From Mycolicibacterium bacteremicum (lineage in GTDB: Bacteria; Actinomycetota; Actinomycetes; Mycobacteriales; Mycobacteriaceae), in the NCBI RefSeq assembly GCF_002086115.1, contig NZ_MVHJ01000010.1, positions 124,001 through 188,000 of the forward strand: 64,000 nt of DNA, given 5' to 3'. Below, one piece after another: positions 47,870-56,391 of this stretch. The notes below the pieces were generated by a model. The model worked only from the letters and a program-made list of their open reading frames with translations, was not told where the DNA came from and searched no databases. The translations under genes and the position numbers were made by a program. How positions within the stretch are numbered: the stretch's first letter is position 1; each line of letters starts with the position of its first letter.

Positions 47870-49405
47870 ATGAGTCAGTTACTCGACGGGATCTACGCGA
47901 TCCTCACATTGCAGAACATGTTGCTGCTGGCCGGTGGCGTCCTGATCGGTATGGTTGTCGGCGTCATCCCCGGCGTCGGTCCCTCGGCCGGCCTGGCGAT
48001 CCTGCTGCCGGTCACCTTCTCCCTCGACCCGACCGGGGCCATCGTGATGCTCGCCGCGGTGTACTACGGCTCGATGTACGGCGGCACCATCACCTCGGTG
48101 CTGATCAATACTCCGGGTGAATCAGCAACCGTGGCCAGCACATTCGACGGTTACCCGCTGGCCAAACAGGGACGGGCCGGCCCCGCGCTGGTGATGGCGG
48201 CCGTCGCCTCGTTCGTCGCGGGCACCATCGGTGCGGTCCTGCTGTCCTTCGCCGCGCCGATCACCGCCGAATTCGCCAAGACCTTCGGCCCGCCGGAGTA
48301 CTTCCTGATCGTGATGGCCGGTCTGCTGACCGTCATCGTGATCCTGAAGGGCAACAAACTGCTCGGCGCGCTGTCGGCGCTGATCGGTTTCGCCATCGGC
48401 ACCGTCGGTATCGACATCGGCGGCGGTGAGCAGCGCTACACCTTCGGCTCGGTGAACCTGATCAACGGTATCGACTTCATCCCCGTTGCGATCGGCCTGT
48501 TCGCCGTCGGCGAGGTGCTGCACACCCTGTGGCGGGGTGGGCATCTGGAGAAGCTGGATTTCTTCGGGGTGTCTGCGCGCAGCCGCGGATTCTGGCCCAC
48601 CCGCCAGGACTTCCGGGAATCGACGGGCCCGGCCCTGCGCGGATCCTTCCTCGGGTTCGGTGTCGGCGTCACCCCCGGCGCCGGGGCCACCATCGCCTCG
48701 CTGATGGCCTACAACGTCGAGAAGTCGGTATCCCGCACCCCGGAGAAGTTCGGCAAGGGTGCGCTGCCCGGCCTGGTCGGCCCGGAGGCCGCGAACAACG
48801 CGGCGTCCTCGGGCGCCATGGTGCCGCTGCTGACCCTGGGCATCCCCGGCGGCGGAGCGACGGCGGTGCTGCTCGGCGGGTTCCTGATGTGGGGCCTGCA
48901 ACCCGGCCCGCTGCTGATGACCCAGAACCCCGATTTCGCCTGGGGTCTGATCGCCAGCATGTTCCTGGGCAACATCATGCTGCTGCTGGTGAACGTGTTC
49001 TGCATCCCCGGCTTCGCGAGTATCGCCCGTGTCCCGTTCCGGGTGCTCGGCCCGATCGTGCTGATGCTCTGCGTACTGGGCACGTTCGCGGTGAATAAGA
49101 GCCTGCTCGACGTGCAGATCATGCTCGTCTGCGGGGTACTCGGCTTCTTCATGCGGATCTATGGACTGTCCCCGGCAGCCCTGGTGATCGCGCTGGTGCT
49201 GGGTCCACTGGCCGAGGAATCGCTGCGTCAGACCATGGTGATCTCCGGTGGCAGCCTCGACGTGTTCGTAGAGCGCGGCACCTCGCTGGGCATCCTGGCC
49301 TTCATCGTGTTCCTGTTCACCATCCCGCTCATCAAGGATCCACTGCGGAAGGCGAGTCAGCGTGCGCTGCTGACGTTCTCGCCGAAGAAACGGGACAAGG
49401 TCTGA
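47870..49405 (+). CDS. tctA: Tripartite tricarboxylate transporter, large membrane subunit TctA
   Basis: A 511-residue inner-membrane protein with about twelve hydrophobic segments. TctA signatures: GVIPGVGPSAGLAILLP, YYGSMYGGTITSVLINTPGE and the inverted-repeat counterpart GVTPGAGATIASLMAYNVEK followed by LGIPGGGATAVLLGG. It forms the sodium- or proton-driven uptake channel with TctB and TctC. Its stop shares one base with the start of the AbrB-type gene. Confidence 0.95.
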   Translation: MSQLLDGIYAILTLQNMLLLAGGVLIGMVVGVIPGVGPSAGLAILLPVTFSLDPTGAIVMLAAVYYGSMYGGTITSVLINTPGESATVASTFDGYPLAKQGRAGPALVMAAVASFVAGTIGAVLLSFAAPITAEFAKTFGPPEYFLIVMAGLLTVIVILKGNKLLGALSALIGFAIGTVGIDIGGGEQRYTFGSVNLINGIDFIPVAIGLFAVGEVLHTLWRGGHLEKLDFFGVSARSRGFWPTRQDFRESTGPALRGSFLGFGVGVTPGAGATIASLMAYNVEKSVSRTPEKFGKGALPGLVGPEAANNAASSGAMVPLLTLGIPGGGATAVLLGGFLMWGLQPGPLLMTQNPDFAWGLIASMFLGNIMLLLVNVFCIPGFASIARVPFRVLGPIVLMLCVLGTFAVNKSLLDVQIMLVCGVLGFFMRIYGLSPAALVIALVLGPLAEESLRQTMVISGGSLDVFVERGTSLGILAFIVFLFTIPLIKDPLRKASQRALLTFSPKKRDKV

Positions 49406-49905
49406 TGAACCTCGGTTCCCTGCTGATCACCGCGGTGGCCGCGGTGCTCGGCGCGGCGATCGCCACACTGCTCCATCTGCCGGCGGCCCCACTGCTGGGT
49501 GCGATGGTCGGTGTGGCGATCGTCAACATGACACCGATGACCGCGTTCGACTTCCCGTCCTGGACGAAGTGGATCGTCTACGTCCTGATCGGGTGGTTGC
49601 TCGGCGTCGGTGTCACCAAGGACACGCTGACCCAGTTGCGCGGCGCGGCCGTGCCGATCGTGCTCACCGTGCTGGCGTTCCTGATCTTCGGACTGGTGGC
49701 GGCGTGGGTGTTGTGGAAGTTCACCTCGTTCGACTCCCTGACCGCACTGCTGGCAACGGCGCCGGGCGGTATCGCGCAGATGGGAGCCATGTCGGCGACA
49801 GCCGGCGCCAACGTACCGATCGTGCTGACCGTGCACGTCCTCCGCATCACCTCGGTGATCGTGCTGATGACGGTCGGCCTGAAACTGATGGGAGGACGGT
49901 CATGA
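49405..49905 (+). CDS. AbrB-family small membrane protein
   Basis: A 166-residue protein with five hydrophobic segments. LLATAPGGIAQMGAMSATAGANVPIVLTVHVLRI is the hallmark of the AbrB (PF05145) transporter-like family, quoted in parts: ATAPGGIAQM and VLTVHVLRI. Members with two such domains are about 350 residues; this one has a single domain and would have to dimerise. AbrB genes often sit next to tctA and may help in transport or export of an intermediate. Start shares one base with the tctA stop; the stop overlaps the next ATG. Confidence 0.85.
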   Translation: MNLGSLLITAVAAVLGAAIATLLHLPAAPLLGAMVGVAIVNMTPMTAFDFPSWTKWIVYVLIGWLLGVGVTKDTLTQLRGAAVPIVLTVLAFLIFGLVAAWVLWKFTSFDSLTALLATAPGGIAQMGAMSATAGANVPIVLTVHVLRITSVIVLMTVGLKLMGGRS

Positions 49906-51053
49906 GGCCGCTGGAAGACCTACGGGTGGTGGATCTCAGCCGCGCGCTCGCCGGACCCTACGCCACCATGATGCTGGCCGATGCCGGCGCCGACGTGGTG
50001 AAGGTGGAGCCCCCCGGCGGCGACGACAGTCGCGGCTGGTTGCCCTACGTCGAGCGCGATGGCAGCACCGAATCGGCCTACTTCATGAGCGCCAACCGCA
50101 ACAAGCGGTCGGTGGTGCTGGACCTGAAGACCGCCGAGGGCGCTGAGCGGCTACGCTGGCTGGCCGCACACGCCGATGTGCTGGTGGAGAACTACCGCCC
50201 CGGTGTGCTGGATCGCCTCGGCCTCGGCCTGGACGCCCTGCGCGAACTCAATCCCCGGCTGATCACCTTGTCCATCAACGGTTTCGGTAGCGGCGGCCCC
50301 GACGGCAATCGGCCCGGCTTCGACCAGATCGTGCAGGCCGAGGGCGGGCTGATGACGCTGACCGGCCATCCGGGCAGCCCGCCGCAACGGGTGGGGTTGC
50401 CGATCGCCGACATCCTGGCAGGCATGTTCGGTGCCTTCGGGGTGATGACGGCGCTGCGCGACCGCGAGCGGACCGGCACCGGTCAGCATGTCGACACCTC
50501 GCTGTTGGCGGCCGTCGTCGGCGTGCATGTGTTCCACGGTGTCGGCTGGCTGGCCGCCGGGGTGGAGCCGGTGATGACCGGCAACCGGCATCCGTCCATC
50601 TCGCCGTACGGTGTATTCGGTTGCGGTGACGCCGATATCGTCATCGCCGTCGGTTCGGAGTCGCTGTGGCGGCGGTTCGCCCCGATCGTCGGTCTCGATC
50701 CCGACCGGCCCGATATCGCCACCAACATCGACCGGGTCGGCCGGGCGGAGATGCTGCAGAAGGAGATCGACGATCTGCTGGCCGACCGCACCGCCGACGA
50801 GGTGCTGGCGGCACTCGACGCCGCGGGTGTGCCTGCCGGTCGGATCCGCACCATCCCCGAGGTCTATGACTGGCGGCACGTGCGCGACAACATGGTCGTG
50901 ACCCTGCCGCACCCGACGCTCGGCGACCTGGACGTGCCGGCCTCCCCGATCAACCTGTCCGGCCATCGCCTGCCGCGTTGCGAGGCGCCGCCGGCACTCG
51001 GCGCGCATCAGGATGAGGTCTTCGTCGACTACGCTGCAGCACAGGGGTTCTGA
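49902..51053 (+). CDS. Class III (CaiB/BaiF) CoA-transferase 2
   Basis: A 383-residue CoA-transferase paralogue. Family blocks: VVDLSRALAGPYATMMLADAGADVVKVE, NRNKRSVVLDLKTAEG and INGFGSGGPDGNRPGFDQIVQ. In GQHVDTSLLAAVVG the position that matches the catalytic Asp169 of formyl-CoA transferase appears to be A203, with D198 nearby, so it may use a different nucleophile or belong to the SUGCT (glutarate/HMG) subgroup. It overlaps the AbrB-type gene (ATGA) and shares one base with lhgO. Second activation step in the operon. Confidence 0.9.
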   Translation: MRPLEDLRVVDLSRALAGPYATMMLADAGADVVKVEPPGGDDSRGWLPYVERDGSTESAYFMSANRNKRSVVLDLKTAEGAERLRWLAAHADVLVENYRPGVLDRLGLGLDALRELNPRLITLSINGFGSGGPDGNRPGFDQIVQAEGGLMTLTGHPGSPPQRVGLPIADILAGMFGAFGVMTALRDRERTGTGQHVDTSLLAAVVGVHVFHGVGWLAAGVEPVMTGNRHPSISPYGVFGCGDADIVIAVGSESLWRRFAPIVGLDPDRPDIATNIDRVGRAEMLQKEIDDLLADRTADEVLAALDAAGVPAGRIRTIPEVYDWRHVRDNMVVTLPHPTLGDLDVPASPINLSGHRLPRCEAPPALGAHQDEVFVDYAAAQGF

Positions 51054-52273
51054 TGTCGGTCACGCGTATCGCAGTCATCGGCGGCGGCATCGTCGGCGTC
51101 GCCATCGCCCGTGAGCTGCTCACCCGCCATCCCGATGCCGAGGTGACCGTCTTCGAGAAGGAGAACCGGCTCGCGGCGCACCAGACCGGGCGCAACAGCG
51201 GGGTGGTGCACGCCGGGCTGTACTACGAACCAGGGTCGGTCAAGGCGGTGCTGTGCCGACGCGGTGTGGGACTGCTGGAGCAGTACTGCGCCGAACGCTC
51301 GATTCCCCGTATCGCCTGTGGCAAGGTGCTGGTCGCGCTGAACGAGGACGAGCGGGGCCGGCTGCGCGGCATCGAGGAACGTGCACTGGCCAATGGGGTG
51401 CCCGGTATCCGCACCATCGGCCCCGGTGAGCTTCGCGAACTCGAGCCCCACGTCCGCGGAATCGCGGCGCTGCATTCACCGTCCACGTCGATCGTGGACT
51501 TCGCGCAAGTCACCCAGGCGCTGGCGGTCGATGCCACCGCGGCAGGCGCAAAGGTGCTACTGGGCCATGAGGTCATCGGTCTGCACACACTCGGCTCCGA
51601 GGTGTTGGTGACCGCACGCACCTCCGGCGGCACCACCCAGGCCCCGTTCGACCGGGTCGTCGCCTGCGGCGGACTGCAGAGCGACCGGCTCGCCGAGATG
51701 GCCGGTGATGGACCGGATCCGGTGATCATGCCGTTCCGGGGTGAGTACTGGGCGATCAAGCCCGAGCGCCGCGATATCGTCAACGGTCTGGTCTATCCGG
51801 TGCCGGATCCGCGCTACCCGTTCCTCGGGGTGCACGTCACCCCGAGAGTCGACGGCGAGGTCCTGATCGGCCCGAATGCCGTTCTGGCGCTTGCCCGCGA
51901 GGGCTACACCTGGGGCAAGGTCTCGGTACCCGATCTGGTCGGCGTGGCCCGTACCCCGGCGTTCTGGCGGTTCGCGCGTCAGCACTGGCGAACCGGCCTC
52001 CGGGAGATGTACGGCTCGCTGAGCAAGCACCGGTTCGTCGAGGCGGCCCGCGCCTACGTCCCCGACCTGCAGGACGATGATGTGGTGCCCGGCCCGGCCG
52101 GTATCCGCGCCCAGGCGCTGGACGCCGACGGTGGACTGGTCGACGACTTCCGGATCGCCTTCCGTGACCGGATTGTCGTGCTGCGCAACGCGCCGTCGCC
52201 GGCGGCGACCTCCGCGCTCGCCATCGCCGAACATGTTGTCACCACCATCGACAAGGCGGAGGTGGAATTGTGA
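51053..52273 (+). CDS. LhgO-like FAD-dependent 2-hydroxyacid oxidase
   Basis: A 406-residue DAO-family flavoprotein close to L-2-hydroxyglutarate oxidase/dehydrogenase (LhgO, L2HGDH). The FAD motif IGGGIVGVAIARELL is at the N-terminus, then HQTGRNSGVVHAGLYY, a block diagnostic for LhgO, and PFRGEYWAIKPER and FLGVHVTPRVDGEVLIGPNAV. It should oxidise an L-2-hydroxy acid (for example 2-hydroxyglutarate or a homologue) to the 2-oxo acid and pass electrons to oxygen or quinone. TGATG overlap with the CoA-transferase; GTGA overlap with the next gene. Confidence 0.9.
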   Translation: MSVTRIAVIGGGIVGVAIARELLTRHPDAEVTVFEKENRLAAHQTGRNSGVVHAGLYYEPGSVKAVLCRRGVGLLEQYCAERSIPRIACGKVLVALNEDERGRLRGIEERALANGVPGIRTIGPGELRELEPHVRGIAALHSPSTSIVDFAQVTQALAVDATAAGAKVLLGHEVIGLHTLGSEVLVTARTSGGTTQAPFDRVVACGGLQSDRLAEMAGDGPDPVIMPFRGEYWAIKPERRDIVNGLVYPVPDPRYPFLGVHVTPRVDGEVLIGPNAVLALAREGYTWGKVSVPDLVGVARTPAFWRFARQHWRTGLREMYGSLSKHRFVEAARAYVPDLQDDDVVPGPAGIRAQALDADGGLVDDFRIAFRDRIVVLRNAPSPAATSALAIAEHVVTTIDKAEVEL

Positions 52274-53160
52274 CGGCGTTGCGGCGCGGGCTGTGGGGAG
52301 TTCTGGCCACCCCGTTCGACGACGAGCTCGCGGTCGACCACGATTCCCTGCGTGCCGAGGTCGGCGCATTCGCCGCCGACGGGTGTCTGGGACTGGTGGC
52401 TCTCGGAGTATTCGGGGAGGCGGCCGCGTTGCACGCCGACGAGGCCGACGCCGTCGCGGCCACCGTCTCCTCGGCCACCGAACTACCCTATGTCCTCGGC
52501 CTTTCCGAGCGGGACCCAGCGGCCGTGGTGACGCAAGCCCAGCGATTGCTCGCGGCCGTGGCGCGGCCACCGATCGCGCTGATGGCGCAGATCTCCTCCC
52601 CCGACCCGGCGGTGGCGGCGCTGTCGTTGCGGCGTCTGCACGAGGCCACCGGTATCGGGATCCTGATCCAGGACTATCCCGTGGTGTCCGGGGTGTCGGT
52701 GTCCGACGAACAGGTGGTGGCGCTGGTGCAGGCCTGCCCGTTCGCGGTCGGGGTGAAATCGGAGACCCCGCCGACCTCGGTCGCGATCGCCCACGTCGCG
52801 CCGCGGGTGGACGTCCCGGTGTTCGGCGGGTTGGGTGGGGTCGGCCTACTGGACGAACTCGCCGCCGGATCGGCGGGCGCGATGACCGGATTCAGCCATC
52901 CCGCGGTGCTGTCTGCCGTCCTGAATGCCTGGGACACCGGCGGTTTCGAGTCCGCCCGCGCGGTGTTCGCACCGTGGCTGCCGCTGGCGAACTTCGAGGG
53001 TCAGCTCAAGGTCGGCCTGGCGATCCGCAAGGAGGTGCTGCGTCGTCGTGGCGTGATCACCTCGGCCCGGGTGCGCCGACCCGCCCGCACGCTGCCCGCC
53101 GAGCTGGTTCCGATGCTCGACCACCACCTCGCGACCCTGCCGGTCACGGCAGCGCGGTAA
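52270..53160 (+). CDS. DapA-family aldolase/lyase
   Basis: A 296-residue DHDPS/N-acetylneuraminate-lyase superfamily protein. The Schiff-base lysine is K163 in GVKSETPPT and the catalytic tyrosine Y136 in IQDYP. Instead of the usual GTTGE loop the N-terminal loop reads LGVFGEAAAL, so it is not a true lysine-pathway DapA. Class I aldolases of this group split or join 2-oxo acids (for example 2-keto-3-deoxy acids), so it could cleave the 2-oxo acid made by the LhgO-like oxidase. It is followed by the SDR gene after 13 nt. Confidence 0.88.
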   Translation: MTALRRGLWGVLATPFDDELAVDHDSLRAEVGAFAADGCLGLVALGVFGEAAALHADEADAVAATVSSATELPYVLGLSERDPAAVVTQAQRLLAAVARPPIALMAQISSPDPAVAALSLRRLHEATGIGILIQDYPVVSGVSVSDEQVVALVQACPFAVGVKSETPPTSVAIAHVAPRVDVPVFGGLGGVGLLDELAAGSAGAMTGFSHPAVLSAVLNAWDTGGFESARAVFAPWLPLANFEGQLKVGLAIRKEVLRRRGVITSARVRRPARTLPAELVPMLDHHLATLPVTAAR

Positions 53161-53173
53161 CGGAAGGACCACA

Positions 53174-53962
53174 ATGGATCTCGGTATCACCGGCCGGACC
53201 GCCCTGGTGCTCGGCGCCAGCGGGGGGCTCGGCTCGGCCATCGCCACGCGGCTGGCCCGCGAGGGCGCCAACGTCGCCGTCGCGGGCAGGTCCGAAGACG
53301 GGCTGGCCGCCACCGCCGCGCTGGTCGAGGGGGTGGGCGCCAAGGCCTTCCCCGTGGTGTGGGACCTGGCTGACCTGGACCGGGTGGACGCCACCGTCAC
53401 CGCCGTCGAACAGGCGCTCGGATCGGTGGACATCCTGGTCAACAACACCGGTGGCCCCGCGCCGACCCCGGTGGCCGGTCAGGACGCCGCCGCCTGGCGG
53501 TCCGGCTTCGAGCAGATGATCCTGTCGGTCATCAGCCTGACCGATCGTGTGTTACCCGCCATGCGCGAACGTCATTGGGGCCGGGTGCTGACGTCGACAT
53601 CGTCGGGCGCCCTGACACCGATCCCCAACCTCGGTCTGTCGAACACGCTGCGGGCCAGCCTGCATTCGTGGTCGAAGACATTGGCAGACGAGGTCGGCCG
53701 CGACCGGGTCACCAGCAATGTGATCGTGCCGGGCCGGATCGCGACCGACCGCACCCGCTTCCTCGACGAGAAGCGGGCCGGGCGGGAGAACCGCAGCGTC
53801 GCCGACGTCGCCCGCGACAGCGCGGCCACCATGGCGTTGGGCCGCTACGGAAATCCCGACGAGTACGCCGACGTCGCCGCATTCCTGTGCAGCGAACGTG
53901 CCTCATACATCACCGGTTCGGTCATCCGTGTCGACGGCGGCCTGATCCGCAGCGTCATCTGA
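53174..53962 (+). CDS. SDR-family protein lacking the catalytic Tyr and Lys
   Basis: A 262-residue Rossmann protein with the NADP loop GASGGLG near residue 15, NNTGG, and a normal C-terminus (YITGSVIRVDGG). S143 is at the catalytic serine position, but the YxxxK motif reads S156-N-T-L-R160, so tyrosine and lysine are replaced by Ser and Arg. Similar divergent SDRs (PIPNLGLSNxLR) exist, so this looks like a subfamily and not a local mutation. It may use a different acid/base or only bind a ligand. Ribosome site GGAAGGA before ATG 53174. Confidence 0.88.
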   Translation: MDLGITGRTALVLGASGGLGSAIATRLAREGANVAVAGRSEDGLAATAALVEGVGAKAFPVVWDLADLDRVDATVTAVEQALGSVDILVNNTGGPAPTPVAGQDAAAWRSGFEQMILSVISLTDRVLPAMRERHWGRVLTSTSSGALTPIPNLGLSNTLRASLHSWSKTLADEVGRDRVTSNVIVPGRIATDRTRFLDEKRAGRENRSVADVARDSAATMALGRYGNPDEYADVAAFLCSERASYITGSVIRVDGGLIRSVI

Positions 53963-53985
53963 CCCCTCACCCAGATTGGAACCCC

Positions 53986-54831
53986 ATGCGCCTCCGTACC
54001 GTCCAGGTCAGTGAAGAACAACTCGCCTGTGCCGCTCTTCCCGACGGGCGCCTCGCCCGCGTCGACCAACTGCTCCCGGGTGCCCACGGCGATCTGCTGT
54101 CACTGCTGCGCACCGATCGCCTCGACGAGCTCAGGTCTGCCGTCGAGGCTGGCGTCGACGACAGCCAATGCGTCTACCCCGATGCGAAAGTGCTTGCGCC
54201 ATGGCGCACTCCGCGCAAGATTCTCGGCATCGGCCTGAACTACGGCGAGCATGCCGGGGACCTCGGCGAGCAGGCGCCCAGGACCTCACCCGCGTCGTTC
54301 ATCAAGGGCGATCACACAATCGTCGGCCCCGGGGAGCCCATCGTCGTGCCCCCGGGGATCGGCAAGGTCACCGCCGAGGCCGAGGTCGGATTGGTGATCG
54401 GCCGGACCTGCTATCAGGTGGGCGTCGAGGAGGCGATGTCCTATGTCGCGGGCATCGTGCCGGTGTTGGATCAGACCGCCGAGGCGGTGCTGCTGGAGAA
54501 TCCGCGCTATCTCACCCGGGTGAAGAACTACCCGACGTTTTTCTCGTTCGGCCCGGACCTCATCACCATGGACGAGGTCCTCGAGCGCGGGCCGCTGGCC
54601 GATGTGCGGGTGGCCACCGTCCACAACGGTGCGGTGCACCGCAAGGACACCGTGTCCGGTATGACGTTCTCCCCCGCCGAGCTGTTGAGCTTCCACAGCC
54701 AGGTGATGCCGTTCTATCCCGGCGACATCCTGTCCACCGGAACGCCCGGCGCGGTCGGCATCGAGCCGGGGGACGTGGTGCGCTGCGAATTAGGCGACAG
54801 CTTCGCCGATCTGGAGAACCCGGTGCGCTGA
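53986..54831 (+). CDS. Fumarylacetoacetate-hydrolase-family protein
   Basis: A 281-residue FAH-family enzyme. The core starts at about residue 75 (ILGIGLNYGEHA), with metal ligands in the E-x-E motif AEAEVGLVIG and an aspartate in VPVLDQTAE, and ends with DILSTGTPGAVGIEPGDVV, the typical FAH C-terminal motif. The first 70 residues form the usual small N-terminal domain. Such enzymes cleave C-C bonds in acylpyruvates or 3-oxo acids, hydrate dienoates, or decarboxylate oxaloacetate. Last gene of the operon, 23 nt after the SDR gene; ATG 53986 has TTGGAA upstream. Confidence 0.9.
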   Translation: MRLRTVQVSEEQLACAALPDGRLARVDQLLPGAHGDLLSLLRTDRLDELRSAVEAGVDDSQCVYPDAKVLAPWRTPRKILGIGLNYGEHAGDLGEQAPRTSPASFIKGDHTIVGPGEPIVVPPGIGKVTAEAEVGLVIGRTCYQVGVEEAMSYVAGIVPVLDQTAEAVLLENPRYLTRVKNYPTFFSFGPDLITMDEVLERGPLADVRVATVHNGAVHRKDTVSGMTFSPAELLSFHSQVMPFYPGDILSTGTPGAVGIEPGDVVRCELGDSFADLENPVR

Positions 54832-54891
54832 CGACGTTCCTGGGTGTGACGCACCCTGCCTGCGCGATGCCGGAGTGCATACGTTGCGGGT

Positions 54892-55359
54892 ATGCCTCTG
54901 CTCACCAAAACCCTGGCCCTGCTGGTCCTCATGTTCGCCGGCACGATTCTGCCGACCGCCGCCGCGTCCGACAACGCCCAGATCATCCGGGACGGCTTCG
55001 CGCGCGGGGTCGGCGGGCCCGACAGTTTCTATGCCCTGCTCGCGCAGGACGTGCACTGGACGGTCGCCCGCGCCGAGGGGGCCTCGACGTACACATCTCG
55101 ACAGGAGTTCCTCGACCGCGGCGCCAAACCCGTGCTCGATCGGCTGACCGGCCCCATCCAGGCGCAGGTACACGAACTGATCGTCGATGGCGATCAGGTC
55201 GTCGCACGGTGGCGCGGCACCGCCACCGCACGTGACGGCCGCCCGTACACCAACGAGTACGCCTGGGCGATGACGATGCGCGGCGGCGAGATCACCCAGG
55301 TGGTGGCCTACCTGGACCTGGTGGCGCTCGACGACCTGATCCAGCGGGTACCGGTGTAA
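54892..55359 (+). CDS. Secreted NTF2-like (SnoaL) protein
   Basis: A 155-residue protein with an N-terminal signal (LTKTLALLVLMFAGTILPTAAA) that is probably cleaved near residue 25. The mature part is one NTF2/ketosteroid-isomerase-like cone: IIRDGFARGVGGPDSFYALL, then VHWTVARAEG, and YTNEYAWAMTMRGGEITQVVAYLD. Cytoplasmic relatives bind or isomerise small molecules; the exported form has no known role. There are 60 nt after the operon's last gene, and no clear terminator between, so transcription may continue. Confidence 0.82.
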   Translation: MPLLTKTLALLVLMFAGTILPTAAASDNAQIIRDGFARGVGGPDSFYALLAQDVHWTVARAEGASTYTSRQEFLDRGAKPVLDRLTGPIQAQVHELIVDGDQVVARWRGTATARDGRPYTNEYAWAMTMRGGEITQVVAYLDLVALDDLIQRVPV

Positions 55360-55390
55360 CTCCGTCGGCGATCCCGCCGATAGACGTTTC

Positions 55391-55870
55391 GTGATGCTTC
55401 GCAGCCTGCCCGTCCTTGCGGCCCTGGCGGTGGCCGGCGCCGCCCCGGCGCATGCGCTGCCGCTGCCGGAGTTCTGCGTCCCCACCTCCGACCACGTCTG
55501 CACCGTCCGACTGGCATCGGTGACCCAGGACGTCGTGGACGGCACGATCACCGGCGCCCCCGTCGGCGGCGGTCCCGCGATCACCCTCACGGGCCCGGGC
55601 GAGGCCTATCTGAAGTCGGCCGGTTTCACCGAGGCGCCCGAGGCCGTCCGCACCTGGGACAGCACCATCGACCAGGTCTCCGGCCTCGGCGTCAACTACA
55701 CCGACCCCAATTGGTACGGCAATGCGAAGGCCAAGGTGTTCCTGTCCCGCACGCTCAACGGCCTGGCCGTCCAGTTCCCGCCCGACACCCTCGTGGTGTC
55801 CTTCACCTCCGGTGACGGCGACGCGCCCTATCAGCTGACGTCGATCCAGCCGAGCGCACAGATTTCTTAG
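55391..55870 (+). CDS. Small secreted protein of unknown function
   Basis: A 159-residue exported protein. A signal peptide (MLRSLPVLAALAVAGAAPAHA) ends in a clear AHA cleavage site, followed by LPLPEFCVPTSDHVC with two cysteines that may form a disulfide. The rest is beta-rich and acidic without a domain I can name. GTG 55391 and ATG 55394 are equally possible starts. It lies 31 nt after the NTF2-like gene on the same strand and could be co-transcribed with it. Confidence 0.75.
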   Translation: MMLRSLPVLAALAVAGAAPAHALPLPEFCVPTSDHVCTVRLASVTQDVVDGTITGAPVGGGPAITLTGPGEAYLKSAGFTEAPEAVRTWDSTIDQVSGLGVNYTDPNWYGNAKAKVFLSRTLNGLAVQFPPDTLVVSFTSGDGDAPYQLTSIQPSAQIS

Positions 55871-55930
55871 GACCGAAACTGTCCTGTAGTCCTGACACCA
55901 TGGGTGGCGAGACGACCTAGAGGAGAGTCC

Positions 55931-56347
55931 GTGACCCTGAGCAGCACCCTGCACATCAACTTCCGCGGCAACGCCCGCAAGGCGCTGGAGTACTACCACT
56001 CCGTGTTCGGCGGAGACATCATCCTGGCGCCCTACGGTGACGTCCCGGCGGGCCAGGGTCCGGGTCAAGCCGATCAGATCGCGTGGGGACAGGTCAGCGC
56101 TCCGAACGGATTTCGGGTGATGGCCTACGACGTGCAGGACTCGAAGTCCTGGAATCCCGGCGAGATCCCGTTCTATCACTCGTTGCGCGGCAGCGACGCC
56201 GAGGAGATCACGCGCTACTGGAACGCGTTGTCCGAGGGCTCGACCATCGATGAACCGCTGGGCCCCTCGCAGTTCTCGCCGCTGTACGGGAAGCTGACCG
56301 ACCGCTTCGGCGTCACGTGGATCATCGACGTCGTACCGGCGTACTGA
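55931..56347 (+). CDS. VOC/PhnB-like glyoxalase-superfamily protein
   Basis: A 138-residue protein of the VOC superfamily, PhnB/3-demethylubiquinone-like group: LHINFRGNARKALEYYHSVFGG at the N-terminus and LYGKLTDRFGVTWIIDVV at the end. Two beta-alpha-beta-beta-beta units would form the metal-binding cavity, but metal ligands are not obvious. GTG 55931 is chosen because AGAGGAGAG lies just before it; the frame is open to 55904. Substrate unknown. Converges on groEL1 with a terminator hairpin between. Confidence 0.85.
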   Translation: MTLSSTLHINFRGNARKALEYYHSVFGGDIILAPYGDVPAGQGPGQADQIAWGQVSAPNGFRVMAYDVQDSKSWNPGEIPFYHSLRGSDAEEITRYWNALSEGSTIDEPLGPSQFSPLYGKLTDRFGVTWIIDVVPAY

Positions 56348-56361
56348 CCACCCAACCGAAA

Positions 56362-56391
56362 ACACCCCCGGCCCAACAGGACCGGGGGTGT
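56362..56391. terminator. Bidirectional terminator between the VOC gene and groEL1
   Basis: Perfect 10-bp arms ACACCCCCGG and CCGGGGGTGT around CCCAACAGGA, in the 61-nt space between convergent stops, with AAAA on the left side serving as U-run for the groEL1 direction. Confidence 0.85.
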
